A DNA stretch of 64,000 nt from Ochrobactrum sp. Q0168 (GTDB taxonomy: Bacteria > Pseudomonadota > Alphaproteobacteria > Rhizobiales > Rhizobiaceae), in contig NZ_JAELXQ010000008.1 of NCBI RefSeq assembly GCF_016427605.1, positions 1 through 64,000 on the forward strand, given 5' to 3'. Positions 43,797 to 56,958 of this stretch are shown in pieces. Under the pieces are notes generated by a model that searched no databases, was not told where the DNA came from, and saw only the letters and a list, made by a program, of their open reading frames with translations. A program made the position numbers and the translations under genes. Numbering within the stretch: position 1 is the first letter of the stretch; every line of letters begins with the position of its first letter.

Positions 43797-45035
43797 TTAA
43801 GCGTCCACAGGTTTCGGCTTTGGCTTGGGATAAACCCGCGCCACCACCACGACCAGCGCGATGAAGATCAGCCCAGCCGCGACCGCATAGGGCATGCCCG
43901 GAAAGTCAAACGGTGCGTTCGTTCCGGTAAAATGGCTGAAGAGCTGCGTGAAGATGAGCGGACCGATGATCGTCGTGATACTCGACACGCTGGTCAGCGC
44001 GCCCTGCAATTCGCCTTGCGCGGAAGGCGGCACCTTGCCCGCAGCGATACTGCGCAGCGGCGGATCGGCAAAGCCTTCCAGCGCCGTCATGAGGATGACC
44101 GCGTAGACCATCCAGCCCTCCCAGGCGACGGCATAACCAATCATGCCGACGCAGGCAAAGAACACGCCGGTAATGGCTGTGCGCCGCTCGCCCAGAACAG
44201 GCAGAGCGCGTGGCAGTACCACCGCCATGACGAACGCAGTGCCGATGCCGAACATGCCGAGCGAAAGACCGATCTGGGCCTCGTTCCAGTTGTAACGATA
44301 GGCGCCGACAAAGGCCCAGACCGACGGATAGACCGCATGGGCCAGCCAGTACAGGAAGAAGACCGCCATCACCCAGCCAATGCCAGGATAGCTGCGCAAC
44401 TGCTTCAGCGCGCCGAGCGGATTGGCGCGCCCAATCTGGAAACTGCGCCTGTTTTGCAGGGAGAGCGTTTCCGGCAGCAGGAAATATGCCAGCACGAAAT
44501 TGATGAAGGATAGGAGCGCCGCGCCGTAGAACGGAACGCGCGGGCCGAATTCACCCAGAAGACCGCCCAGAACAGGACCGAGCGCAAAGCCGACGCCGAA
44601 GGCTATGCCGATCAGGCCGAAATTGCGCGCGCGATTGCTGTCATCGCTGACATCCGCAATATAGGCGGATGCGGTCGCAAAACTTGCGCCGCTGATGCCC
44701 GCCAGCACACGACCGACGAACAGCATCCAGAATGAGGTTGCGAGCGCGCAGATGAGATTGTCGATTGCAAATGTCAGAATGGAGGCCAGCAGAACTGGTC
44801 GCCGTCCGAAACGGTCGCTGAGATTGCCGATCATCGGCGCAAACAGGAACTGCATCGCCGCATAGACGAGAAGCAGCCAGCCGCCATCGACGGCAGCCGT
44901 ACTGACATCCGCGCCGGTCAGTTCTTCCAGATAGGCCGGCAGAACCGGCATGATGATCGCGATCCCGATAATATCGAGAAACAGCGTCATGAAGACCAGC
45001 CAAAGGCCCCGTTTTACGAATTTGGGGTCAAGCAT
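43797..45035 (-). CDS. TetA-like MFS efflux protein (DHA1 family)
   Basis: A 412-residue, twelve-helix permease. TetA-class signs are FLDIIGIAIIMPVLPAYLEEL in TM1, GNLSDRFGRRPVLL in loop 2-3, RVLAGISGASFATASAYIADVSD in TM4-5, and LALGPVLGGLLGEFGPRVPF in TM5-6. It could export a tetracycline-like or other hydrophobic drug with protons; Brucella and Ochrobactrum chromosomes carry such genes without a tetracycline-resistant phenotype, and no TetR gene lies next to it, so a metabolite role is as likely. Confidence 0.85.
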   Translation of the reverse strand: MLDPKFVKRGLWLVFMTLFLDIIGIAIIMPVLPAYLEELTGADVSTAAVDGGWLLLVYAAMQFLFAPMIGNLSDRFGRRPVLLASILTFAIDNLICALATSFWMLFVGRVLAGISGASFATASAYIADVSDDSNRARNFGLIGIAFGVGFALGPVLGGLLGEFGPRVPFYGAALLSFINFVLAYFLLPETLSLQNRRSFQIGRANPLGALKQLRSYPGIGWVMAVFFLYWLAHAVYPSVWAFVGAYRYNWNEAQIGLSLGMFGIGTAFVMAVVLPRALPVLGERRTAITGVFFACVGMIGYAVAWEGWMVYAVILMTALEGFADPPLRSIAAGKVPPSAQGELQGALTSVSSITTIIGPLIFTQLFSHFTGTNAPFDFPGMPYAVAAGLIFIALVVVVARVYPKPKPKPVDA

Positions 45036-45255
45036 TGGAACACCTGAATATGCTCATGCGGATTGCCGCAGGAAGCATCATGATTTGATTGTTGGAAAGG
45101 ATCGCGCGTCATCGCCGCTCAAAGTTGAGCGTCACGCATGATTTGGGAAAAGGGCCGCGCCGTCGCGAAACCTTTATAGGGAAAATTATTCTACGACAAG
45201 CCTGCTTGATACAGGTCGATGAAATTGGCGCGAAACACCGTATCGCGCCCAAAGA

Positions 45256-45280
45256 AACGGCGGCCGAAGCCGCCTTTTAT
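45256..45280 (-). terminator. Terminator of the YpfJ-type metalloprotease gene
   Basis: Arms GGCGGC / GCCGCC with CGAA tetraloop, T-rich tail on the minus strand. Confidence 0.65.
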
Positions 45281-45297
45281 GGAAGGATCAGAGCGGC

Positions 45298-46215
45298 TTA
45301 GATGTCGCCGCTGAAAGTATCGCAGGATTCGAGCTTGCCGGCATCGAAACCGCGCTTGAACCACTTGGCGCGCTGGGCCGATGTGCCATGGTTGAAGCTT
45401 TCCGGCACGACATAACCCTGGCTGCGACGCTGCAACGTATCGTCACCAATCTGATGCGCCGCATTGAGCGCATCCTCAAGGTCGCCTGCTTCCAGAATAC
45501 CCTTCTGCTCGGTGTAATAACCCCAGATACCGGCAAAGCAGTCAGCCTGAAGCTCGACGCGAACCGACATCTGGTTGGCCTGCACTTCGTTCATCTGCTG
45601 GCGCATCTGGTTGAACTTCGGCAGAATACCGAGCAGGTTCTGGACATGGTGCCCGACTTCATGCGCCAGCACATAGGCCTGCGCGAAATTGCCCGATGCG
45701 CCGAAACGGTTGGCCAGTTCGTCATAGAAGCTCAGGTCGATGTAGAGCTTGCGGTCGCCCGGGCAGTAGAACGGTCCGGATGCGGCAGAGGCAAAACCGC
45801 AGGCGGAGCGCACCTGCCCCGAGAAGAGAACCATGGTCGGTTTCGTGTAGGTCTGGCCACGCGACTGGAAAATACCGCTCCAGACATCTTCCGTCTCGGC
45901 AAGCACGGTGCGGGCAAACTGGGTCATCTCGTCATTGGCGACGGTGCCGCCCTCAGCCGCCGTACGACCGCTGGACTGCTGCTGTGTCTGGACGGACGAG
46001 CCCATGCCGCCATCGCCAAACAGAATCGGGATCGGATCGATACCGAAGGCGCGCAGCACGAAGAACATCACGATCAAAATGAGAATGCCGGAAAGCCCGC
46101 CGCCGCGCACGACCCGAAAACCCGGGCCGCCACCGCCGAAGCCGCCGCCTATGCCGCCCCCGCTACTACGCTGGTCTTCCACATTGTCACTTTGCCTACG
46201 ACCTTGCCAGCGCAT
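45298..46215 (-). CDS. YpfJ-family neutral zinc metallopeptidase, membrane anchored
   Basis: A 305-residue protein with the zinc motif HEVGHH in VLAHEVGHHVQNLLG, preceded by YIDLSFYDELANRFGA and followed by ELQADCFAGIWGYY, whose Glu is the third ligand. The N terminus (MRWQGRRQSDNVEDQR) is cytosolic, then Gly-rich, with one anchor near 45-62 (SGILILIVMFFVLRAFGI), so the protease domain faces the periplasm. YpfJ members are conserved and of unknown substrate. Confidence 0.9.
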   Translation of the reverse strand: MRWQGRRQSDNVEDQRSSGGGIGGGFGGGGPGFRVVRGGGLSGILILIVMFFVLRAFGIDPIPILFGDGGMGSSVQTQQQSSGRTAAEGGTVANDEMTQFARTVLAETEDVWSGIFQSRGQTYTKPTMVLFSGQVRSACGFASAASGPFYCPGDRKLYIDLSFYDELANRFGASGNFAQAYVLAHEVGHHVQNLLGILPKFNQMRQQMNEVQANQMSVRVELQADCFAGIWGYYTEQKGILEAGDLEDALNAAHQIGDDTLQRRSQGYVVPESFNHGTSAQRAKWFKRGFDAGKLESCDTFSGDI

Positions 46216-46374
46216 GCACCCACTCCCTTCACACCGGCCGCTTCAAACCCCGCGGCGCAAAATATTATCTCGTATAATTGTCGCATAAAGAGTTGGCACC
46301 GCAATATAAAAAGTAAATGGCAAGCCTCATCACAAACGGCAACGCGCACGCAATATTTGCTTTCGGGAGTTTTG

Positions 46375-46866
46375 CTATCGGACGGCACGAAGCTTGTTCC
46401 GAAAGAAGACACCGCCAAACATGACCACGATGATCACCACCGCACCCGTGACAACGTGCGAAGCGCCAGCATCCGGAAACGCAACCGCATGCATGATGCG
46501 CCCCGGCAGGAAGGCAAAGAGCCCAGCCCCGACAATGCCCAGAAAATAAACCTGTCGCACGATTTTGCGATGCAGGCCAATCTCATCCTGGCGCGCAGCG
46601 ATCACTGACCGGATACATCCGGCGATGACCAGCACAGACAGGATATGTATCGGGCTGAAACCCCAGAACAGGTTGATCTGGTGTATGAAAAAGCTCGTCA
46701 TCGCGGTGACAACCATCAACGCCATCCAGATGCGCCCGAAATACTTGTGCAATCGCGTACCCTTGCGGCGCAGGAGAATAAAGGCACCCAGCAAGGCTGC
46801 GGGTATGACAGTGGCGACGTGTAGCTGGACCGCAAGCGGTGCGTGGAGAAGCGGCTCGAAATTCAT
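46375..46866 (-). CDS. DUF2306 family membrane protein
   Basis: A 163-residue integral membrane protein with four helices at about 15-32, 46-64, 72-88 and 135-155. The DUF2306 pattern includes LHVATVIPAALLGAF, RKGTRLHKYFGRIW with conserved His, and DEIGLHRKIVRQVYF. The His residues suggest a b-type haem or quinone site as in related membrane families, which is a guess. It is divergent from a LytTR regulator whose start is 71 bp away, so the two likely share a control region. Confidence 0.82.
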   Translation of the reverse strand: MNFEPLLHAPLAVQLHVATVIPAALLGAFILLRRKGTRLHKYFGRIWMALMVVTAMTSFFIHQINLFWGFSPIHILSVLVIAGCIRSVIAARQDEIGLHRKIVRQVYFLGIVGAGLFAFLPGRIMHAVAFPDAGASHVVTGAVVIIVVMFGGVFFRNKLRAVR

Positions 46867-46936
46867 GGCAATGCTCCGGTTGAATTTCGACCTTCCTTCG
46901 ACAACACTGCGCTCGGCTCAATTGGAATGACGTGGA

Positions 46937-47767
46937 ATGCAGGAAAACTTCGTGGCTGGCGGTATTGTGCAATTCGCGCTTCGTGAAATGACGGTCATTT
47001 TGCGCGCGCTCCGCCTCTGGATGACGTTTCTTGTCGTGGTGCTGATCTTCACCATAACAGCGGCACTGGGCACGGGTTCGATGCCCATCGCCATCCGCTT
47101 CTTCTATTGGCTGCTGATCCAGTTCGGCGGCTGGTCCATCGCAATCTTGTTCGCCGTTCTGGCGGATTCCCTGTTGAAGCCGTGGGTCACCAGCACTTTT
47201 GCCCGCATGATGACAGGCGCGCTTCTGGCAGCGATTCCCATCGGCCTTTGGGTCGGCCTCGTCGACTACGGTTTCTTGATCAGAACGCCGTCGTTCAAAA
47301 CGCTCCTCGGCAACATGGCGGTCTCGCTGCCGCTCGGCGCGCTCTTCTGCGTCCTCGCCTATCTGACCGTTCGCAAAGACATTAAAACCGTTTCAAACAC
47401 GAGCCCGGAAGCCCCAGTCCTGCTCAATCGTCTGCAACCCGGCAATCGCGGCCCGTTGCTGCGTCTGTCCGCGGACGATCATTACACACAGGTCGTCACC
47501 AGCCGGGGCAAGGAACTCATCCTGATCCGCTTTTCCGATGCAGTAAAAGAAATCGGCGAAACGCCGGGTTTGCAGATCCACCGCTCGCATTGGGTGGCAG
47601 ACACTCATGTCGAGGAATTGCAGCGCGTCAATGGCGCGCTCAGCGTCAAAACACGCGACGGAACGCTGCTCCCGGTCAGCCGTTCGAGCCAGAAAGCAGC
47701 GCTGGAGCGTTACCGCACCGGCGCGTCACCGCAGAAGAAAACTGCGCTCGGCCAAGATTTTTCGTGA
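46937..47767 (+). CDS. Membrane-integrated LytTR-family transcription regulator
   Basis: A 276-residue protein. The first 145 residues hold four hydrophobic helices; from about 165 a LytTR DNA-binding domain follows: LLRLSADDHYTQVVTSRGKELILIRFSDAVKEI, and then IHRSHWVADTHVEEL and LPVSRSSQKAALERY. No receiver domain is present, so it is not a two-component regulator. Direct membrane-to-DNA signalling is likely, perhaps with the adjacent DUF2306 protein as partner or target. A start at 46988 is possible. A GC hairpin (about 47870-47895) may be its terminator. Confidence 0.85.
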   Translation: MQENFVAGGIVQFALREMTVILRALRLWMTFLVVVLIFTITAALGTGSMPIAIRFFYWLLIQFGGWSIAILFAVLADSLLKPWVTSTFARMMTGALLAAIPIGLWVGLVDYGFLIRTPSFKTLLGNMAVSLPLGALFCVLAYLTVRKDIKTVSNTSPEAPVLLNRLQPGNRGPLLRLSADDHYTQVVTSRGKELILIRFSDAVKEIGETPGLQIHRSHWVADTHVEELQRVNGALSVKTRDGTLLPVSRSSQKAALERYRTGASPQKKTALGQDFS

Positions 47768-47909
47768 ATGCCCGCATTTTCTTTGAAATAAGCGTATTTG
47801 TGGGGTTCCGCTTTGGGTCATCATTGCCTATAAGGCCCGCTTAGCCCACAGAATTCATACGCTGCCAACCCGCCGGAAAACCGTGCGGGCTTTTCTGGCA
47901 GGCTAAGCA

Positions 47910-48009
47910 GCATGTCACTCGAAAGTGGGAACCGGTTTCGAGACAAAGGCATGCGTGAAACAAGAGCATGATCCCGAAAATGGGAACCGGTTTTCGGACA
48001 AGATCATGC
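47910..48009. repeat. Tandem pair of Rhizobiales REP-like palindromes
   Basis: Two units, 47910-47954 and 47966-48009, each GCATG..GGGAACCGGTTT..CATGC with terminal inverted arms (GCATGATC / GATCATGC in the second). They lie between the LytTR gene and carB, ending 26 bp before the carB start. Related in core sequence to the element at 19911. Confidence 0.75.
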
Positions 48010-48035
48010 GCGCGAAGAAGATAGGATGAGCGCCC

Positions 48036-51524
<3,489 letters not shown>

Positions 51525-51544
51525 CAAGTTTTACAGACAATGAG

Positions 51545-51576
51545 AAAAGCCGCCGGAGCGATCCGGCGGCTTTTTC
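51545..51576. terminator. Bidirectional terminator, carB / SbmA-like ABC gene
   Basis: Thirteen-base arms AAAAGCCGCCGGA / TCCGGCGGCTTTT with GCGA loop. Confidence 0.88.
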
Positions 51577-53427
51577 TTATGCGCTCTTTAGAGCGGGAAT
51601 TTCGAGCGGCTTGCCATCGGGGTTCTCTTCCAGAGTGAGCTGGCGCGAGAACAGCCCATTATGCAGATGCGGCTTGCCCAGATGGATAACGGCAGCTTGC
51701 CTCAGCTCATTGTTCAAAATGTCCCGGATGCGATCGTAAGCCTCGGCGTCGAGCCCATCCAGCGCGCCGTCGATGATGATCCATTGCGGCTTCTGCAAAA
51801 TGAGCCGGGCAAAGGCGAGACATTGCCGCTCGTCATCGGTCAGCACCCGCTCCCAGCGCGTGACGTGATCGAGACTGCCGATCAGCCGCGCGAGCCCGGC
51901 GCGCCGCAACACGCCTTCCAGCGCTTCGGGCGAGAACTTTGTCAGATCGAACGGATAGACAATCACGCTCTTCAGCGCGCCAGGTGGGAAATAAGGCGCG
52001 CGCGGCATGAAAGCGACGCCGTCATTGGCTGGCATGCCGATACGCCCCTCGCCCCATGGCCACAGGCCGCCCAGCGCCCGGAACAGCAAAGTTCGTTGAG
52101 TTTCGGTGCCGCCGGTCACGAGCACGCGTTCGCCTGGCTTGACCGCAAAGGCGCTCTTCGACAGCCGCAGACAGATATCGGGCGCTGCAATCGACACGTC
52201 ATCGAGACTGATTCTATCGTCCTCATTGACGGCCAGATCGACCTGACGGTCGAGACGGCCCAATTCATCCATGCGCAGAATCGCCTGCCGGAACGTCGCG
52301 ACGCGGAGAAGCGTGGCGCGCCAGTCGGCAATGGCGCCGAAATTATCCACGAACCAGCGCAACGAATTATGCACCTGCGTGAACGCGCCAACCGCCATCA
52401 TCAGTCCGCCGAAGGTCAGCCCTCCGGAGAAATAGACCGGTGCCGCGACCAGAATGGGCGCAACAATGGTGAGCCAGCCATAACCGGCGGTCACCCAGGT
52501 CAAGCGCGTGGTCGCGTAGACGATCTTGCGGATCGCGGCCAGCACGGCATCGATATCGAGATCGAGACGGCGGCGTTCGTCCGCCTCGCCGCGGGACAGG
52601 GTGATCGAATCGAGATGCTCGTTGACGCGCATCAGCGACGCGCGGAAATCCGCCTCGCGCGCATAGCGATTGGCGTTAATATTAACGAGGTTGCGCCCGA
52701 CGATCCATGTCAGCCACGATGCGGAGGCGGCATAGATAATCACCGCCCAGACCATATAGCCCGGTATCGGGAAGCTGTAGCCTCCGACATGGAAGATGAA
52801 GCCGCTCGAGAGTGTCCAGAGCACGCCGACGAAACTCAACAGAATGACTGTCGATTGCAGCAGGTTGATGCCCAAATCGCAGGAGGTTTCGGCCAGGTGG
52901 CGGGCATCTTCATGCAGACGCTGATCCGGATTGATGCCGATCTCGCCCGCATTGGCGAGCCGGAACGCCCGCCCTGGCGCGAGCCACTGACCGACCAGAT
53001 CTCGCGCCAGTCCCTCGCGCATCTTCAGCTTGAACATCTGGTTCAGCCATGTCTGCGCGACGTTGAGCACCAGCAAACTTCCGGCAATCCCGAAAAACAC
53101 CATCAGTTGATGGAAGAATGCCTGTAAATCCTTGCGCGCCAGCGCGTCATAGAACGGTTCGTTCCAGCGGTTGATCGCAACCTGCCCGATTGCGATCAGC
53201 ACGATCAGCACGAAAATGCCAGTTCCAAGCGCGATGAGTGTGTTGCGTACCGCCGAATTCCAGAATGCGCCGGTCATCATCGAGACCTGCGAGAACAGAT
53301 CATTGCCGTCGCGGACCGGCTGGCGGGTAAGCAAGCCTTTGATGCCGCTGCGCTGGGATTTCCCGCGCTTGCGGCTCCTCTTCGGCGCACTGCGTTTCGG
53401 CTGTTTCTGTTCTGGTTCAGACGTCAT
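51577..53427 (-). CDS. SbmA/YddA-type ABC protein with degenerate ATPase domain
   Basis: A 616-residue fused permease-ATPase. A basic N-tail (about 1-35, KQPKRSAPKRSRKRGK) leads to an SbmA/BacA-like membrane domain with about six helices (QVAINRWNEPFYDALARKDLQ is the family signature) and then a nucleotide-binding domain from about 410. The key ATPase motifs are altered: Walker A reads GGTETQRT at 439-446 (no GKS/T; Arg445 in place of Lys), the signature is LTDDERQ where LSxGE/GQ is expected, and Walker B is IIIDG with Gly554 in place of the catalytic Glu. The overall fold is kept and there is no frameshift. It may run on proton motive force like SbmA, or be a non-hydrolysing protein. ATG at 53427. 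Confidence 0.85.
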   Translation of the reverse strand: MTSEPEQKQPKRSAPKRSRKRGKSQRSGIKGLLTRQPVRDGNDLFSQVSMMTGAFWNSAVRNTLIALGTGIFVLIVLIAIGQVAINRWNEPFYDALARKDLQAFFHQLMVFFGIAGSLLVLNVAQTWLNQMFKLKMREGLARDLVGQWLAPGRAFRLANAGEIGINPDQRLHEDARHLAETSCDLGINLLQSTVILLSFVGVLWTLSSGFIFHVGGYSFPIPGYMVWAVIIYAASASWLTWIVGRNLVNINANRYAREADFRASLMRVNEHLDSITLSRGEADERRRLDLDIDAVLAAIRKIVYATTRLTWVTAGYGWLTIVAPILVAAPVYFSGGLTFGGLMMAVGAFTQVHNSLRWFVDNFGAIADWRATLLRVATFRQAILRMDELGRLDRQVDLAVNEDDRISLDDVSIAAPDICLRLSKSAFAVKPGERVLVTGGTETQRTLLFRALGGLWPWGEGRIGMPANDGVAFMPRAPYFPPGALKSVIVYPFDLTKFSPEALEGVLRRAGLARLIGSLDHVTRWERVLTDDERQCLAFARLILQKPQWIIIDGALDGLDAEAYDRIRDILNNELRQAAVIHLGKPHLHNGLFSRQLTLEENPDGKPLEIPALKSA

Positions 53428-53922
53428 GCTTTGCCTCACCACATGCCCAGTCGCTCATCCCTGTGACGAACGCGCGGGCAATTCACACCATGCGCATTAT
53501 GCATATCACGCAAAAGTCAAAGAAACGCGATATCCTGCCGCCCCGTGGCTCAGTTTTGTGAGCCCGCCTTTCTGACAGGGTGGAACGTTTGCTCGATAAC
53601 GACCAGACTCACGACATTTTCTGCAGAGCGCCGTTCTTGCATGCAATCGCGGGAAAGGCGGCGTTTTGGATAAAAATTACGTTCCGTTAACCTTAAAGCC
53701 GCGATTTTTTTAACAAATTCACGGCATGACACAGGTTCTAGCTCTCTTGTGCTGGTCAAATTTGTCGCATATAGTTCGGCAATCGATTTTTCGGTCGAGT
53801 GACTTTGAGACCCGTGCGGCCTGCCCGTGCTTCCTGACGATCTCCTGTCCATAAATTCGATCCACAGGGACGTATGCGGAGCATGCGGACTAAAAATTAC
53901 TATCGTTACAAAGGACATTCCC
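53428..53922. other. Intergenic region with the long cspA leader
   Basis: The 495 bases hold the minus-strand ABC promoter and the cspA promoter and 5' leader. Cold-shock mRNAs usually carry long structured leaders; the AT-rich run at 53690-53780 could hold the promoter. I see no other gene. Confidence 0.45.
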
Positions 53923-54132
53923 ATGGCTACGGGAACAGTTAAGTGGTTCAACACGACCAAGGGTTTCGGCTTCATTCAGCCTGACCAGGGCGGCACGGAC
54001 ATTTTCGTTCACATTTCTGCCGTTCAGCGCGCTGGCCTTGCTACGCTCAACGAAGGTCAGAAGGTTTCTTACGAAATCGTGCAGGACCGCCGTTCGGGCC
54101 GTTCGTCTGCAGACAACCTCGTCGCAGCCTAA
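53923..54132 (+). CDS. cspA: Cold-shock protein, CspA family
   Basis: A 69-residue single CSD OB-fold protein that binds single-stranded nucleic acid and melts mRNA structure. RNP1 is KGFGFI and RNP2 is [17 protein letters not shown] start. The ATG at 53923 has AAAGGACA upstream. It is slightly acidic-neutral with a short SGRSSADNL tail. Several paralogues are normal in Brucellaceae; which one is not known. A palindromic terminator follows. Confidence 0.93.
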   Translation: MATGTVKWFNTTKGFGFIQPDQGGTDIFVHISAVQRAGLATLNEGQKVSYEIVQDRRSGRSSADNLVAA

Positions 54133-54187
54133 GACATTTTGCCGCCGGATATTCCATCTGGCTTGTGCACGAATGTGGCTAAGAAAT

Positions 54188-54215
54188 TGGAGCGCCGGTC
54201 TGACCGGCGCTCTAA
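54188..54215 (+). terminator. Terminator of cspA
   Basis: Near-perfect palindrome AGCGCCGGTC-T-GACCGGCGCT followed by CTAATCATTT; T run is weak. Confidence 0.6.
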
Positions 54216-54238
54216 TCATTTGTACCGTTTGAAAATTC

Positions 54239-54850
54239 TCAAGGCAGCCAGTCAAGCGCCACATGCCCCGGATGGGCTGCAACGCGCTTGAGCCAGGTTT
54301 CAATCGCCGGATATTGCTGCATATCAAACCCGCCCAGATGCGCCTCATGCGTATAGGCATAGAGCGCGATATCGGCGACCGTATAAGCATCACCCACCAG
54401 ATAAGGCGTCTTTTTGAGCTGCGTTTCCATGACCGCGAGCGCCTTGTTGCCGCCTTCCAGCAACGAAGCCAGACGTTCCGGCGTCGCCAGCTTGGCCCGT
54501 TCCGGATAAAGCCGCAACGCGCGGCTCACCGCCACGAAGGGCTCGTGGCTATATTGCTCGAAGAACAGCCATTGATAGACCAGCCCCCGCTCATAGGCGT
54601 CAGCGGGCAAAAACGGTGTTCCCTCGGCCAGATAGAGAAGCATGGCGTTCGATTCCGCCAGCAGGCGTCCGTCATCCAGCTCGAGCAAAGGCACCTTGCC
54701 ATTGGGATTTTTGGCGAGATAGTCCGGCTGGCGTGTGGACCCGTCCCGCGATGAAACGGTCACGTGGCGAAAAGGCTTGCCCAGCAAGGCAAGCAGCAAG
54801 CGGGGCTTGTAGCAATTTCCTGAATCGGGTTGTCCGTAGATGGTCAGCAT
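54239..54850 (-). CDS. Glutathione S-transferase family protein
   Basis: A 203-residue two-domain GST: N-terminal thioredoxin fold at 1-75 (MLTIYGQPDSGNCYKPRLLLALLGKPF; NPNGKVPLLELDDG; LAESNAMLLYLAEG with the glutathione Glu/Ser pair) and an alpha-helical C-terminal domain (NKALAVMETQLKKTPYLVGDAYTVADIALYAYTHEAH). The catalytic Ser/Cys is likely Ser10 or Cys13. Substrate unknown. It is convergent with cspA. Confidence 0.9.
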   Translation of the reverse strand: MLTIYGQPDSGNCYKPRLLLALLGKPFRHVTVSSRDGSTRQPDYLAKNPNGKVPLLELDDGRLLAESNAMLLYLAEGTPFLPADAYERGLVYQWLFFEQYSHEPFVAVSRALRLYPERAKLATPERLASLLEGGNKALAVMETQLKKTPYLVGDAYTVADIALYAYTHEAHLGGFDMQQYPAIETWLKRVAAHPGHVALDWLP

Positions 54851-54968
54851 GGATGTCTCCTGTTTCGCAGCACTATCTCTGCCTCCGTCATGGCCTGTCC
54901 AATCAGTTTCATTGAGATATTATGTCAGCAACGCTGATCTATCCGGCACTTTCCGCAACACATTTTAG

Positions 54969-56303
<1,335 letters not shown>

Positions 56304-56324
56304 ACACTTCACGCGACGAATGAC

Positions 56325-56350
56325 AAAGGGGCCTCACGGCCCCTTTTTTC
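56325..56350 (+). terminator. Terminator of aatA
   Basis: Arms AAAGGGGCC / GGCCCCTTT with TCAC loop and six Ts. Confidence 0.88.
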
Positions 56351-56449
56351 GTATCCAGGCTTACCCTGTCAAAACGAACAGCTGGAAGATACCCGCCATT
56401 TGTAGTTTGTTCCGGTCAGCCGTCGCGGCCAACGATAAGGCGAAAAGCC

Positions 56450-56563
56450 AAAAAAAAAGCCAGACAAATGTCTGGCTTTGAGTTTTGAAGGTGCCTTTGA
56501 GGCAAACCTCCAGAGGGGAACACTCAGCCCGCGCAAATGGGAGGAGGAAACGCGGCGCTGAGA
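56450..56563 (-). ncRNA. abcR: AbcR-type (alpha-r15 family) Hfq-dependent small RNA
   Basis: About 114 nt on the minus strand. A -10 TATAAC lies at 56569-56574; upstream is TTGCATTGCAA. The transcript would start near 56563 and contain a single-stranded CCUCCUCCC anti-ribosome-site block near 56541-56548, a GUGUUCCCCUCUGGAGGUUUGCC segment split by a stem, GGCACCUU, and a terminator GCCAGACA..UGUCUGGC followed by about eight Us (56451-56476). This arrangement matches, from memory, AbcR sRNAs of Rhizobiales, which block translation of ABC-transporter mRNAs. Whether it is AbcR1 or AbcR2 cannot be told. Confidence 0.65.
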
Positions 56564-56800
56564 TGATTGTTATATGCTCCTTGCTCATCATTTTTGCAAT
56601 GCAACTTTAGCGCAATGCTGCCATGCGTCCTGCGCATAGCTCGTTTAGGCAATTATTTTAATTATAATCAATGCGTTAGCCAGAGATTGCCCGCCATAAG
56701 ATGGCGCAAGCTCGAATATGAGCGCCTATAGAACAGGCATCGATACAACCGAACTGCCTGCAAATTCAGCAAATCACCTTCCGCTGATTCCCCACAGAAG

Positions 56801-56840
56801 ATGTCACCCAACTGTCATCCCGGCGCATCAGGACTGTCAC
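56801..56840 (+). promoter_or_regulatory. Putative Pho box of the phosphodiesterase / Ugp-like operon
   Basis: TGTCA at 56802, 56813 and 56835, with a degenerate CGCAT at 56824; all are in 11-bp register. A TAAAAG hexamer begins 10 bp after the last TGTCAC, at 56851, the same geometry as the E. coli pstS promoter. About 100 bp before the first gene of the operon. Confidence 0.78.
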
Positions 56841-56958
56841 ACAACAGGCCTAAAAGCCCCGGCAGAGCCGATGCGGCAGAACGCATCCGGCGTGAAGCAG
56901 CCACCGGATAAAACGGTGATCGCTGCGAACATCTCACAAGCCATGAGGGAGCGCGTCC

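Noticed and set aside
43797-45035. Acquired tetracycline-resistance determinant
   Set aside because: TetA-like protein lacks an adjacent TetR gene and mobile flanks, and its composition matches the core chromosome; resident pump more likely.
56361-56591. 76-codon open frame downstream of aatA
   Set aside because: Overlaps the sRNA and its terminator; translation has no family or ribosome site.
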